Below, in pieces: positions 49,293-57,693 of a DNA stretch of 64,000 bases. The position numbers and the translations under genes were made by a program. The stretch spans positions 1-64,000 of the forward strand of contig NZ_BDDE01000028.1 in NCBI RefSeq assembly GCF_008327685.1, given 5' to 3'. This stretch comes from Actinomadura sp. K4S16. Its GTDB lineage: Bacteria; Actinomycetota; Actinomycetes; Streptosporangiales; Streptosporangiaceae. The notes under the pieces were generated by a model that saw only the letters and a program-made list of their open reading frames with translations, searched no databases and had not been told where the DNA came from. Position 1 is the first letter of the stretch, and every line of letters starts with the position of its first letter.

Positions 49293-49798
49293 CCGACGTC
49301 AGCAGCCAGCCCGTCTCCAACGTCGAATGGGTCGAGCGCGAGAAGCTGACCGCGAACTCCTGGAACCCCAACCGGCAGGCCCCGCCGGAGAGCCGCCTGC
49401 TCCGCGTCTCGATCCTGGAGAACGGCTGGACCCAGCCCATCGTGACCCGCCAGGAGCCCGGCGGCCTGGAGATCGTCGACGGCTACCACCGCTGGGTCTC
49501 CTCCGAGCACCGCGACCTCCAGGCGTTCACCGACGGCCTGGTCCCCGTCGTTGTCCTCCCGCCCACCGACCCCGCACTGGCCCGCCTCGCCACCATCCGC
49601 CACAACCGGGCCAGGGGCACGCACCACGTCCTCGGCATGGCCGACATCGTCGCCGAGCTCCTCCAGCTCGGCCTCACCCCCAAGGACCTCGGCACCCGGC
49701 TGGAGATGGACTCCGAGGAGGTCGAGCGCTTGGCCGACCGGGGCGACATGCTCAAGCGTGCCGGCCGCGACGGCTACAACAACGGCTGGACCGTCTGA
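49289..49798 (+). CDS. ibrB-like: IbrB-like ParB-domain protein
   Basis: A 169-aa ParB/Srx-fold protein: WVEREKLTANSWNPNRQAPP, WTQPIVTRQEPGGLEIVDGY and HRW (the GExR-like turn is DGYHRW), then a helical DNA-binding-like half (HVLGMADIVAELLQLGLTPK; GTRLEMDSEEVERLA). Its position overlapping the IbrA-like gene makes it the IbrB counterpart. It ends the metabolic cassette before a strong bidirectional terminator. Confidence 0.82.
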   Translation: MTDVSSQPVSNVEWVEREKLTANSWNPNRQAPPESRLLRVSILENGWTQPIVTRQEPGGLEIVDGYHRWVSSEHRDLQAFTDGLVPVVVLPPTDPALARLATIRHNRARGTHHVLGMADIVAELLQLGLTPKDLGTRLEMDSEEVERLADRGDMLKRAGRDGYNNGWTV

Positions 49799-49811
49799 TG
49801 GGCACGCGGAA

Positions 49812-49857
49812 GCGCGACGGCGCCGCGTCTCCGGGGAGACAGGCGGCGCCGTCGCGC
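49812..49857. terminator. Bidirectional terminator, 15-bp stem
   Basis: GCGCGACGGCGCCGC pairs with GCGGCGCCGTCGCGC around a 16-nt loop, between the IbrB-like gene and the convergent minus-strand gene at 49870. Confidence 0.85.
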
Positions 49858-49869
49858 AGGGGCGGGCGG

Positions 49870-50058
49870 TCAGTAGCCGACGGCGGCGGCCTCCACCGTG
49901 TTGCCGATCGCGCGCTGCTCGGTGATGCACCAGCCGCAGATGGCGACGATCTCGCCGTCCACCATCGCCGAGGTGACGGCCTCGTTCGGGGGAGAGGCCG
50001 GGTAGTCCAGGTCGCGGTCCATCTCGGCGTTGCGCTCGCAGACCTCGCAGTTCGCCAT
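49870..50058 (-). CDS. Small two-knuckle zinc protein, 62 aa
   Basis: A 62-aa minus-strand protein starting MANCEVCERNAEMDRD and containing a second knuckle (VAICGWCITEQRAIG), so four Cys in two C-x2-C pairs should bind one zinc. GGAGG precedes the ATG. It has its own regulon promoter P6 on the minus strand. A small regulator or anti-host factor is possible; no family recognised. Confidence 0.72.
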   Translation of the reverse strand: MANCEVCERNAEMDRDLDYPASPPNEAVTSAMVDGEIVAICGWCITEQRAIGNTVEAAAVGY

Positions 50059-50096
50059 CTCGGCCTCCAGGTTGGTGTTAGCTGCTCACGTCTCTA

Positions 50097-50125
50097 ATTA
50101 TGGCCTAATCGAGGGACAGATGCAA
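50097..50125 (-). promoter_or_regulatory. Prophage regulon promoter P6, minus strand
   Basis: On the minus strand: TTGCAT (50125-50120), 17-bp spacer containing CTGTCCCTCGATTAGGC, CATAAT (50102-50097), then TAGAGACG. The operator boxes appear as an inverted pair around the -10. It drives the 62-aa gene. Confidence 0.75.
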
Positions 50126-50175
50126 ATCCGTGGCCACACCCGGCCACCCCAGGACACCGCCGGAAGGGACGCACC

Positions 50176-50964
50176 ATGACCATCCCGCCCCTCCCCCCGG
50201 CGCGCCCGCCGAGCGCCCTCCACCTCCGCGTCCCCACCCGCATCCTCGACCGCCTCGAAACCGCCACCGAGCAGCACCTCACCGACACCATCACCACGGC
50301 CCGCACCCCCGCCGACCTCCGCAACACCACCGGCACCGTCACCGCCACGATCACCCGCGCAGCCCAGGCCGCCCACCGCATCGGCGCCCTCATCGCCCGC
50401 ACCATCACCCCGCCGCCCCGCGACCCCGAGCTGCCCAACCTCATCCCCGACAGCCCCAGCCCCGCCGACACCCTCCGCCTCCTCCAGGACCTCGCCATCC
50501 CCGACGCCGTCACCCGCCTCCTCGACGACGCCGCCACCCGACTCGAACAGACCACCGCACCCGCCCGCGAACACCTCGAACGCACCGCCCGCCGCGTCTG
50601 GGGCTACGCCCTCACCACCATCCACACCGCCTCCAACCGGGGCGCCACCTGGTACGCCCGAGCCGCGGGCTACGACCTGCGCTGGCACACCCGCGAGGAC
50701 GAGCGCGTCTGCCCCGTCTGCTCGCCCCTCAATGGCCGCACCGCCACCCCCGCCACCGCCTTCACCCTCCCGGCCGGCACCCGCACCTGGCCTGGCTTCA
50801 CCGGCCTCCCGCCCGCGCACCCCCGCTGCCGCTGCTCCGTCACACCCGTCCGCCCCGCACCCCGCCCGAGAACCCCCAGCACCACCCACGGCACCACCCG
50901 GCCACCCGGCCGCCGCGCCCTCCTAGACCTGCTCAGACGCCGCAGGCGCCCGGCCACCGCATGA
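50176..50964 (+). CDS. MuF-like minor head protein
   Basis: A 262-aa protein with a long helical N-terminus (about 30-170) and a C-terminal phage Mu gpF-type domain: LRWHTREDERVCPVCSPLNG, then GTRTWPGFTGLPPAHPRCRC. The C-x2-C, HP-x-C-x-C signature is diagnostic. Such proteins usually follow the portal gene; here it lies upstream of the terminase. Expected role: internal head protein, sometimes with a toxin-like domain; none is visible here. Confidence 0.82.
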   Translation: MTIPPLPPARPPSALHLRVPTRILDRLETATEQHLTDTITTARTPADLRNTTGTVTATITRAAQAAHRIGALIARTITPPPRDPELPNLIPDSPSPADTLRLLQDLAIPDAVTRLLDDAATRLEQTTAPAREHLERTARRVWGYALTTIHTASNRGATWYARAAGYDLRWHTREDERVCPVCSPLNGRTATPATAFTLPAGTRTWPGFTGLPPAHPRCRCSVTPVRPAPRPRTPSTTHGTTRPPGRRALLDLLRRRRRPATA

Positions 50965-50985
50965 CTCCGACGACGACCCCACCAG

Positions 50986-51020
50986 TTGCTATGTCCCGAA
51001 AGTTGGCCTATAATGGAGAC
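50986..51020 (+). promoter_or_regulatory. Prophage regulon promoter P7
   Basis: TTGCTA (50986-50991), 17-bp spacer (with ATGTCCC and GTTGGCC), TATAAT (51009-51014), GGAGACATAACG. The best -10 of the seven; the downstream box is GGAGACA rather than TAGGGACA. It reads into the 73-aa gene and possibly the terminase. Confidence 0.78.
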
Positions 51021-51055
51021 ATAACGAAACATCCACACACACCAGGGAGAACCCC

Positions 51056-51277
51056 ATGGACGCCCACACCCTCTCCAACGCCATCTCCGCCATCGGCGCC
51101 GGAGGCTTCGCCGAGCTCACCCTCAAGAACGGCACCACCACCACCGGCCGGATCGTCTTCATCAACGCCATCTTCGACCGCTACGTGATCTTCCGCGCGA
51201 ACGGCGCCGAAACCAAGATCCCCTACGAGGACATCGACACCGCCACCAAGATCGCCCCCATCACCGAGACCGCCTGA
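51056..51277 (+). CDS. Small beta-rich protein, possible Sm-like fold
   Basis: A 73-aa protein. LTLKNGTTTTGRIVFINAIF, then YVIFRANGAETKIPYEDIDT is a short antiparallel beta layout with a xNGx-xxGxI pattern that recalls Sm/Hfq-like folds; this is only a resemblance. It has its own promoter P7 and AGGGAG upstream of the ATG. It is the last gene before the terminase pair, so it may act on late gene expression. Confidence 0.65.
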   Translation: MDAHTLSNAISAIGAGGFAELTLKNGTTTTGRIVFINAIFDRYVIFRANGAETKIPYEDIDTATKIAPITETA

Positions 51278-51341
51278 CCCGGACCGGCCCACGCGCCAAC
51301 CCACCACATGCCAACCCACCGCCCGCGAAGGAGGGGACCGG

Positions 51342-51785
51342 ATGGGGACGTCCCAAGCGAAACGCGCCGAAGTCGCGGCCCGCCGCAACAAGGCGATCCA
51401 GCTCCGCCTGGCCGGAGTCGACTGGGACACCATCGCCGAGCAGCTCGGCTACCGGGGCGGACGCGGAGCCGCCTGCAAGGACGTCGCACGGGCCCTGCAG
51501 GAGCGCCGCGCCGACCTCGACAAGACCGCCGAGGAACTCCGCGCCGTCGAGGTCGCCCGCCTCGACCGCCTCCAGGCCGCCGCGTGGGGCCTCGCCGTCC
51601 AAGGCGAACCCGCCTCCCTGAACGCCGTGCTCCGCATCATCGACCGCCGCATCCGGCTCCTCGGCCTGGACGCCCCGCGCCGCACCGAGGTCACCGTCCA
51701 GCAGATCGACTCCAGGGACGCGGAACTGATCGAGATGATCAACGAGGCCCGCGCCGGAGGCGAACCCGGCCCCGGCGGCGGCTGA
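51342..51785 (+). CDS. terS: Terminase small subunit (HTH type)
   Basis: A 147-aa protein: an N-terminal helix-turn-helix (AIQLRLAGVDWDTIAEQLGY) followed by a long helical region (LDKTAEELRAVEVARLDRLQ) and a DAPRR-containing tail typical of actinophage TerS. It should bind pac or cos DNA and load the large subunit, whose ATG overlaps its stop by 1 nt. AGGAGGGG precedes the ATG. Confidence 0.82.
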   Translation: MGTSQAKRAEVAARRNKAIQLRLAGVDWDTIAEQLGYRGGRGAACKDVARALQERRADLDKTAEELRAVEVARLDRLQAAAWGLAVQGEPASLNAVLRIIDRRIRLLGLDAPRRTEVTVQQIDSRDAELIEMINEARAGGEPGPGGG

Positions 51786-53398
51786 TGGCGGCGGCCGCGC
51801 CCCCCGCCTTCACCGCGGCCGCCGACGCCGACACCTACCTGCGCGGCCCGGACGGCGAACCCCTCGTCGGCGAGACCTTCAGTCTGCGCGACCACCTGGC
51901 CCAGGTGCTCGCGGCCCTGCCCGCGTCCTGGCCAGCCGCCGACCGGGAGCTGGCCACCCCCGACGCCCGCCGCGTCGTCACCAGGTACGACCCGCTCCTG
52001 TTCGCCTACATCTACTGCCGCCACCTGCTCAAGGACGCCGAGGGCAACGTCACCTGGGCGGACACGCACCTGGAGTTCTGCCGCTACGCCCTCTCCTGGA
52101 CCCGCCCCGCCGGCCTCCGCGAGCAGCGCCACGCCTTCGTCGCCCCCCGCGAGTCCGCCAAGTCCACGTGGCTGTTCAAGCTCCTGCCGCTCTGGGCCTC
52201 CGCCCACGGCCACATCGAGTTCATCGCCGCCTTCTCGTCCTCCGGCACACAGGCCCACACCCACCTCGCCGGATACCGGAACGAGATCGACAACAACCAG
52301 CTCCTCCGCACCGACTACCCGCTGCTCTGCTCACCCGGCCGCCGCCCGCGCGGAGCCGTCATCTCCGACTCCAGCGCGATGATGTACACCGCGTCCGGCT
52401 TCTCCTTCACCGCCCGCGGCCTGGACTCCTCGATCCTCGGCCTCGTCGACGTGCAGAACCGCCGCCCGCAGCTCCTCCTCCTCGACGACGTCGAGCCGGA
52501 CGAGAGCAACTACTCGCTGTACCAGATGGGCAAACGCCGCACGACGATCATGGACACGATTTTGCCGATGAACGAGCGCGCCCACGTCGTCCTCGTCGGC
52601 ACCGTCACCATGCCCGGCTCCGTCGTCCACCAGCTCGTCAAGACCGTCCTCGAACCCGACGCGGAAGAGCAGGCCGACTGGATCGCCGAGCAGAACTTCC
52701 AGTGCCACTACTTCCCGCCCCTCGCCCACCGCCCCGACGGCACCCGCCGCTCCATCTGGCCCGACAAATGGCCCGTCTCCTACCTGGAGGGCATCGAGCA
52801 CACGCGGAGCTACCGAAAGAACTTCGCCAACGACCCCATGGCCCAGGACGGCGCCTACTGGAACGAGGACGACTTCACCTACAGCGATCCTCTCGCCACC
52901 ACTCGTAAGATCTTGAGCGTGGACGGTGCCGTCACCGACGACAGGTCCAGTGACTACACCGGTCTCGCAGTCGTCTCCTACAGCCCCACCGCCAAGCGGT
53001 GCTGGGTGGAACGTGCCAGCATGGTCAAACTCCTCGCCGAGGACCTGCGCCGCTACGTCCTCACCTGGCTCGAAGACGACCCCGAGATCCGCGGCGTCCT
53101 GGTCGAGACCAACCAGGGCGGCAAGATGTGGCTCGCGACCTTCCACCACTGCCCCGTCCCGGTGAAGACCGTCCACCAGAAGGCCCCCAAGCACGTCCGC
53201 GCCGCCTGGTCCCTGTCCCACTACCAGCGCGGCAAGGTCCACCACGCCGCACGCCTCCGCGACGCCGAGCACCAGATGATCGCCTACCCGCGCGGCGAAC
53301 ACGACGACCTGGTCGACGCCATCGGAACCGGGGTCCTCCACTTCCTCGGCCGCCCAGCCCGCCGCAAGGCCGGAGTGCGCCTTGAGAGCCCCACCTGA
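51785..53398 (+). CDS. terL: Terminase large subunit
   Basis: A 537-aa packaging motor. The ATPase half has a deviant Walker A APRESAKST and Walker B LLLLDDVEPDE, with the coupling motif in VVLVGTVTMPGS. The nuclease half shows SVDGAVTDDRSSDYTGLAVV, RGVLVETNQGGKMW and EHDDLVDAIGTGV, giving the acidic metal-binding residues. Start ATG 51785 overlaps terS. It cuts and pumps phage DNA into the head through the portal encoded 94 bp downstream. Confidence 0.92.
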   Translation: MAAAAPPAFTAAADADTYLRGPDGEPLVGETFSLRDHLAQVLAALPASWPAADRELATPDARRVVTRYDPLLFAYIYCRHLLKDAEGNVTWADTHLEFCRYALSWTRPAGLREQRHAFVAPRESAKSTWLFKLLPLWASAHGHIEFIAAFSSSGTQAHTHLAGYRNEIDNNQLLRTDYPLLCSPGRRPRGAVISDSSAMMYTASGFSFTARGLDSSILGLVDVQNRRPQLLLLDDVEPDESNYSLYQMGKRRTTIMDTILPMNERAHVVLVGTVTMPGSVVHQLVKTVLEPDAEEQADWIAEQNFQCHYFPPLAHRPDGTRRSIWPDKWPVSYLEGIEHTRSYRKNFANDPMAQDGAYWNEDDFTYSDPLATTRKILSVDGAVTDDRSSDYTGLAVVSYSPTAKRCWVERASMVKLLAEDLRRYVLTWLEDDPEIRGVLVETNQGGKMWLATFHHCPVPVKTVHQKAPKHVRAAWSLSHYQRGKVHHAARLRDAEHQMIAYPRGEHDDLVDAIGTGVLHFLGRPARRKAGVRLESPT

Positions 53399-53404
53399 CC
53401 ACCG

Positions 53405-53466
53405 CCCGGGTCCACACCCGGGCCACCACCCCGCACGCGAAAAGGGGGCAACCCCAGGTTGCCCCC
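53405..53466 (+). terminator. Two hairpins after the terminase gene
   Basis: CCCGGG pairs with CCCGGG (53405-53422), then GGGGGCAACC pairs with GGTTGCCCCC (53444-53466). The second stem matches the terminator at 27859-27883. Confidence 0.65.
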
Positions 53467-53491
53467 CACCGGCCGCACAGGAGAGGCAGGC

Positions 53492-54928
53492 ATGGCAGGC
53501 ACCACCGACCTCACGACAGGGCTGGAGCAGCTCGACAAGGCCCGCGCCGACTACGACGAAGCCGAGGACTTCTACGAGGGCAACGTCGACGAGATCTTCA
53601 CGACCGCCAAGGTCCGCCGCCTCCTCGCCAAGGCCCGCCTCGACAAGCTCCGCGACCTGAACTTCGCCAAGACCCCCGTCGACAAGGTCGTCTCCCGCCT
53701 CAAGATCACCGGCCTCACCGCCCTCACCCCCGCAGGCGACCCCGACGAGGAAGCCCAAGCCGACCTCGAGGCCACCTGGAGGCGCAACAACCTCGGCGTC
53801 ACCCTCCACGACCTCATCCAGCACGTCTCCACCTACCGGGACGGCTACCTCTTCGTCTGGCCCTCCGACCCCGCCGACGACGAAGAGGCCGGCACCCCCG
53901 ACACCACGGCCGGCACCGAAGACGCCTCCGCCGTCGACGTCCTCATCAACGACCCCCGCACCGTCACCGTCGTCTACTCGGAGGAGAACCCCGGCCACGC
54001 CCTCTACGCCGTCAAGAAGTGGTGCTCCGACCCCACCAAGGGCAGAGAGGTCCACCAGGCCCGCGTCTACTACCGCGACCGCATCGAGCGCTACCAGTCC
54101 GCCCCCGGCAGCAAGGGCGCCGACGCCGAGGACTGGACGAAGCAGGGCGACGACCTCGACAACCCCTACGGCAGACTCCCCGTCTTCCACCTCAACATCC
54201 CCCGCCCCGAGCACTACTGGGCGTACACGCCCCAACTGATCATCAACAAGATCGTGCTGATGCACCTGGCCACCGTCGACCACCTCTCCTTCAAACAGAG
54301 GTACGGCCTCCAGGACCCCCGCCTCGACGACATCTCCGGCGGCGCCGACTTCGACGAGGACCACCCCGACGACGACGACCCCGAGAACGAGGACAACGAG
54401 GTCCGCCTCCGCTCCGACCCCGGCGACTTCTGGCACCTCAAGGGCTACTCCGGCGTCGGCGAGTTCTCCGCCTCCGAACCCGGCAACTTCCTCGACCCCC
54501 TGAACTTCTACATCCGCTGCATGGCCCAGCTCACCGACACCCCCCTGCACTACTTCGACCCCACCGGGAACCTGCCGTCCGGCGAGTCCCTCAAGGTCGC
54601 CGACGCCCCCCTCACCGACAAGATCGACAACCGCAAGGAGCGCTACACCGCCCGGATCGAGGCCGCCGCCGAGTTCATCCTCCGCGTCCTCGGCCACGAC
54701 GACGTCCGCGTGGTCGTCGACTGGGGCCCCTCCGGAACCGAGACCGAGACCCGCTCCTCCGTCGACCTCGAACTCGACCGCGCCAGCAAGGTCATCGCGA
54801 TGCTCAACGAGCTCGCGGCCGCCGTGGTCGCCGAGATCATGACCCCGCAGGACGCCAAGGACATGATCAGCCGCCTCATGGACCTGGTCAGCGGAGACCA
54901 GGACGAGAAGAAAGGAATCGCCGCATGA
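53492..54928 (+). CDS. Portal protein, SPP1 gp6-like
   Basis: A 478-aa protein following the terminase in canonical order. ATG 53492 has AGGAGAGG upstream. It shows the portal N-terminus (EDFYEGNV; FAKTPVDKVVSRLKITGL), the VYYRDRIERY clip-like strand, and a long C-terminal helix region (RYTARIEAAAEFILRVLGHD). Acidic insert near 300 (DEDHPDDDDPENEDNE). Twelve copies should form the DNA channel. Family assignment is by order and layout. Confidence 0.88.
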   Translation: MAGTTDLTTGLEQLDKARADYDEAEDFYEGNVDEIFTTAKVRRLLAKARLDKLRDLNFAKTPVDKVVSRLKITGLTALTPAGDPDEEAQADLEATWRRNNLGVTLHDLIQHVSTYRDGYLFVWPSDPADDEEAGTPDTTAGTEDASAVDVLINDPRTVTVVYSEENPGHALYAVKKWCSDPTKGREVHQARVYYRDRIERYQSAPGSKGADAEDWTKQGDDLDNPYGRLPVFHLNIPRPEHYWAYTPQLIINKIVLMHLATVDHLSFKQRYGLQDPRLDDISGGADFDEDHPDDDDPENEDNEVRLRSDPGDFWHLKGYSGVGEFSASEPGNFLDPLNFYIRCMAQLTDTPLHYFDPTGNLPSGESLKVADAPLTDKIDNRKERYTARIEAAAEFILRVLGHDDVRVVVDWGPSGTETETRSSVDLELDRASKVIAMLNELAAAVVAEIMTPQDAKDMISRLMDLVSGDQDEKKGIAA

Positions 54929-55824
54929 CCCCCCTACTGGACGACACCGGCCGGCCCGCGCTCGCCTCGGTCCGCTGGACGGCCACCCGCCAGGACGAGG
55001 ACGGCCGCTGGTGGCACGCCTACACCGACGGAACCCGCCTCCCCGCCGTCCACGGCGCCGAGGGCGACGACGACGATGACGACGGCGGCAGCGGCGGCGG
55101 CAGCGGCGGCGGCAGCGGCGGCGGCGAGGACGACGAGGACGACGACGATGACGGCGGCGAGGACGACGACTACACCCCGCCGTCCCGAGAGGAATGGGAA
55201 CGCGCCCAGCAGAAACTCAAGCGCGCCAACCGCGAGGCCGCCCGCCGCCGGAAGTGGCTCGACGACCACGGCATCGACCCCCACACCGGGCAGGCCCGGA
55301 AGGAGGACACCGGCGCCGACGACGACCAGGACGCCCCGAAGCCCAACGCGAAGAAGGCGGACACCGGCAAGGACGCCGACCCCGACGACGACACCGGCGG
55401 CTTCACCGAGGAGCAGGTGACCGCCCGCGTCCGCCGCGCCGTCGACCGCGCCACCGCCCGCACCGAACTGCGCTACAAGCTCCCCCTCGCCCGCTCCGCC
55501 GCCGAAGCCGCCCTCGCCCGCGCCAACTTCAACGGCAAGTCCCTGGACCGGGTCATGAAGCTCATCGACCTCGACGAGATCGACCTCGACGACGACGGCG
55601 AGATGATCGGCCTGGACGACCAGATCGAGCAGATCCGCGAGGACTTCCCCGAATGGTTCTCCCCGCGCCGCCGCCGCCGCGCCACCGACAACACCACCAG
55701 CGGCGGCGGGAACGGTGCCCGCGCCGGGACCAAGGACGTCGGCGGCGCGAACAAGAAGCCCGACAAGGACGACAAGGCGAAGACCTGGAAGGAGACCCTC
55801 GCCGAGCGCATGGGCAGTAGCTGA
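54925..55824 (+). CDS. Probable capsid scaffolding protein
   Basis: A 299-aa protein between portal and capsid. A very acidic, Gly/Ser/Asp-rich N-terminal half (runs of Asp with GGGSGGG) is followed by helical segments (REEWERAQQKLKRANREAAR; EQVTARVRRAVDRATARTEL) and a basic C-terminus (SPRRRRRA ... KTWKETLAERM). Helical body and C-terminal basic end are typical of siphovirus scaffolds. ATGA overlap with the portal. Confidence 0.78.
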   Translation: MTPLLDDTGRPALASVRWTATRQDEDGRWWHAYTDGTRLPAVHGAEGDDDDDDGGSGGGSGGGSGGGEDDEDDDDDGGEDDDYTPPSREEWERAQQKLKRANREAARRRKWLDDHGIDPHTGQARKEDTGADDDQDAPKPNAKKADTGKDADPDDDTGGFTEEQVTARVRRAVDRATARTELRYKLPLARSAAEAALARANFNGKSLDRVMKLIDLDEIDLDDDGEMIGLDDQIEQIREDFPEWFSPRRRRRATDNTTSGGGNGARAGTKDVGGANKKPDKDDKAKTWKETLAERMGSS

Positions 55825-55829
55825 CCGCC

Positions 55830-55864
55830 GGGCGGGCTCCGGGACACGACCCCGGAGCCCGCCC
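55830..55864 (+). terminator. Strong hairpin between scaffold and capsid genes
   Basis: GGGCGGGCTCCGGG pairs with CCCGGAGCCCGCCC (14 bp) around ACACGAC. It may attenuate transcription so that capsid is set by its own start. The 187 bp from here to the capsid start contain no supported gene. Confidence 0.8.
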
Positions 55865-56051
55865 AGGTCATCGACCACCCGAGGGGCCGCGAGGTATCGT
55901 GACCGCGACGCGGACCCCTTGATCACGAAGGGGGGCCGCTGGCACGTCCGCGAGGATGACGGAGCGCCCGAGAGGGCAGGCGGGCCGAGAGGCCACCAGG
56001 AAGCCCGTGAGGGCACGCAAACCGTCCAGCGGGCAAGCCAGGAGGTCTCTC

Positions 56052-57146
56052 GTGTCCCGCATCCACGCATCCACGCGCCCGACGTGGGCCATCGACGACG
56101 ACACCCCCGCCACCCGCACACTCCTCCTCGGCCTCCGCTCCGACGGAACCCCCGTCTACGCCTGGGCCGGCTCGGCACCCGCCGACATCGACGACTGGAT
56201 CCCGATCGAGTACTCGTCGGATGTCTGGCAGCGGGTCATGCTGGAGTCCGCGATCCAGCGGTACGGTTCCCCGGTCCCGATGCGCTCCAAGACCAAGAGC
56301 GTCCCCCGGTCGGAGGGCCTCAAGGTCACCCCCGGCACCACCTACACCGACGACGACTCCGAGAACTCGAACTACATCCTCACCGCGCGCCGGTTCATCG
56401 CCCGCTTCACGGTCGACGAGGACGACCTCTCCGACGCCGAGAGCATCATCGACGTCATCACGTCCAAGGAGATGGACTGGGCGATCTCCTACTCGGACGT
56501 CTTCGACCACGCCTGCCTCGGCGTCACCGGGGCCGAGTCGAACACGCCCTCCGACCTGCGCCCCTTCACCAGCGTCTACAAGAGCCTCCGCACCGAGCAG
56601 TCGGCGAATCCGAACCTCGGCTACCCGGTCGACGACCACTACGTGGCCTGGAACGGCACGATCGGCATCGCCGCCGTCCCGGACGGCACCAGCCTGTACG
56701 AGAAGCTGTCGCAGACGTTCAAGAAGGTGGAGACCTCCAAGTACTGGAGTGAGGCCGACACCCGCGTCATCGCGCACCCCGGCTACCGGGACGCCCTCCG
56801 TCTCGCCACGGACGGCAACGGCTCCCCGATCTTCCGCGAGTCCGCGGGGGTCGACTCCTCCGGCCGCCCGTTCGACACCCTGTTCAACACGCAGATCGCC
56901 TGGTCCCGTGGAGCCCGCACCCACGCGACGAACACCGACACCCCGACCGGCAACGACCTGCTGTTCGTCGGGAACCGGCGCGCGCTCAAGGTCGGCATCC
57001 GCAACACCGCGCAGACGCTCTTCCAGCCCGCCCGCGCGCAGGACGACACCGACGACGCCGCCGTGAAGTTCCGGGTGCGCCGCGGCTTCCAGCTCGCGCA
57101 CCCCCGTGCCTTCGCGGTCATGGAACGCGTCCCCGCCGCGCCCTGA
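56052..57146 (+). CDS. Major capsid protein, HK97 fold
   Basis: A 364-aa protein starting at GTG 56052, with AGGAGG 6-7 nt upstream. The frame is open upstream to 55956, but that part is low-complexity and Arg-rich. Layout fits an HK97-type coat: a long N-arm, an E-loop-like region (RRFIARFTVDEDDLSDAESI), spine helix, and a P-domain region with YWSEADTRVIAHPGYRDALR and RVRRGFQLAHPRAFAVMER near the end. Position after scaffold and before connectors agrees. A hairpin upstream may tune its expression. Confidence 0.88.
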   Translation: MSRIHASTRPTWAIDDDTPATRTLLLGLRSDGTPVYAWAGSAPADIDDWIPIEYSSDVWQRVMLESAIQRYGSPVPMRSKTKSVPRSEGLKVTPGTTYTDDDSENSNYILTARRFIARFTVDEDDLSDAESIIDVITSKEMDWAISYSDVFDHACLGVTGAESNTPSDLRPFTSVYKSLRTEQSANPNLGYPVDDHYVAWNGTIGIAAVPDGTSLYEKLSQTFKKVETSKYWSEADTRVIAHPGYRDALRLATDGNGSPIFRESAGVDSSGRPFDTLFNTQIAWSRGARTHATNTDTPTGNDLLFVGNRRALKVGIRNTAQTLFQPARAQDDTDDAAVKFRVRRGFQLAHPRAFAVMERVPAAP

Positions 57147-57267
57147 CGGACGCTGACGGCCGCTGACGGCCGCACTGGACGTCTGGCCAGGGGGGCGCCG
57201 ACCGGGGGGCGGGGACCCCTGGCCAGACATGACCACACCAGCAGGCACCGACAGCGGGGGAGGGGGA

Positions 57268-57693
57268 ATGGCGAACTGGGCCACCGTCGACGACGTCGAC
57301 ACCTACACCGGCGTGACGGTCGAGGAACCCGACCTCGTCCGCGCCGAACTCCTCGTCGGCCTCTTCGCCGACGCCGACCCGGAAGACACCGACGCCGCGA
57401 TCTCGAAGAAGAACCTGCGGCTCCTCCGCGCCGCCGTCGCCTACCAGGCCGCCTGGATGCAGCACCACCCCGACGTCTTCCTCAACCTCGACGCCACCTC
57501 GATCAGCCAGGACGGCGTTTCGGTCGGCCACTCCCACGACAACGCAGGCATCCTCGCCCCGCTCGCGAAACGGTCCATCGACCGCCTCTCCTGGCGCCGC
57601 TCCCGCAGCCTCCGCACCCAGGACCAGCCACGCCGGTTCCCGAAGGATTCGGTGTTCTACGACGTCTTCGACCGGGGCTGGAGGGACCTGTGA
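57268..57693 (+). CDS. Head-tail connector, gp6/gp15-like
   Basis: A 141-aa protein. ATG 57268 is preceded by GGGGGAGGGGGA; an in-frame start 13 codons upstream is less likely. MANWATVDDVDTYTGVTVEE at the start and a helical body are typical of the small adaptor that follows the capsid gene in siphoviruses. The next gene overlaps by 4 bp. Confidence 0.8.
   Translation: MANWATVDDVDTYTGVTVEEPDLVRAELLVGLFADADPEDTDAAISKKNLRLLRAAVAYQAAWMQHHPDVFLNLDATSISQDGVSVGHSHDNAGILAPLAKRSIDRLSWRRSRSLRTQDQPRRFPKDSVFYDVFDRGWRDL

Noticed and set aside
47179..49798. DNA phosphorothioation (Dnd/Ssp) system
   Set aside because: PP-loop enzymes recall DndC, but no cysteine desulfurase, DndB, DndD, DndE or Ssp genes are present; the IbrA/IbrB-like pairing fits better.
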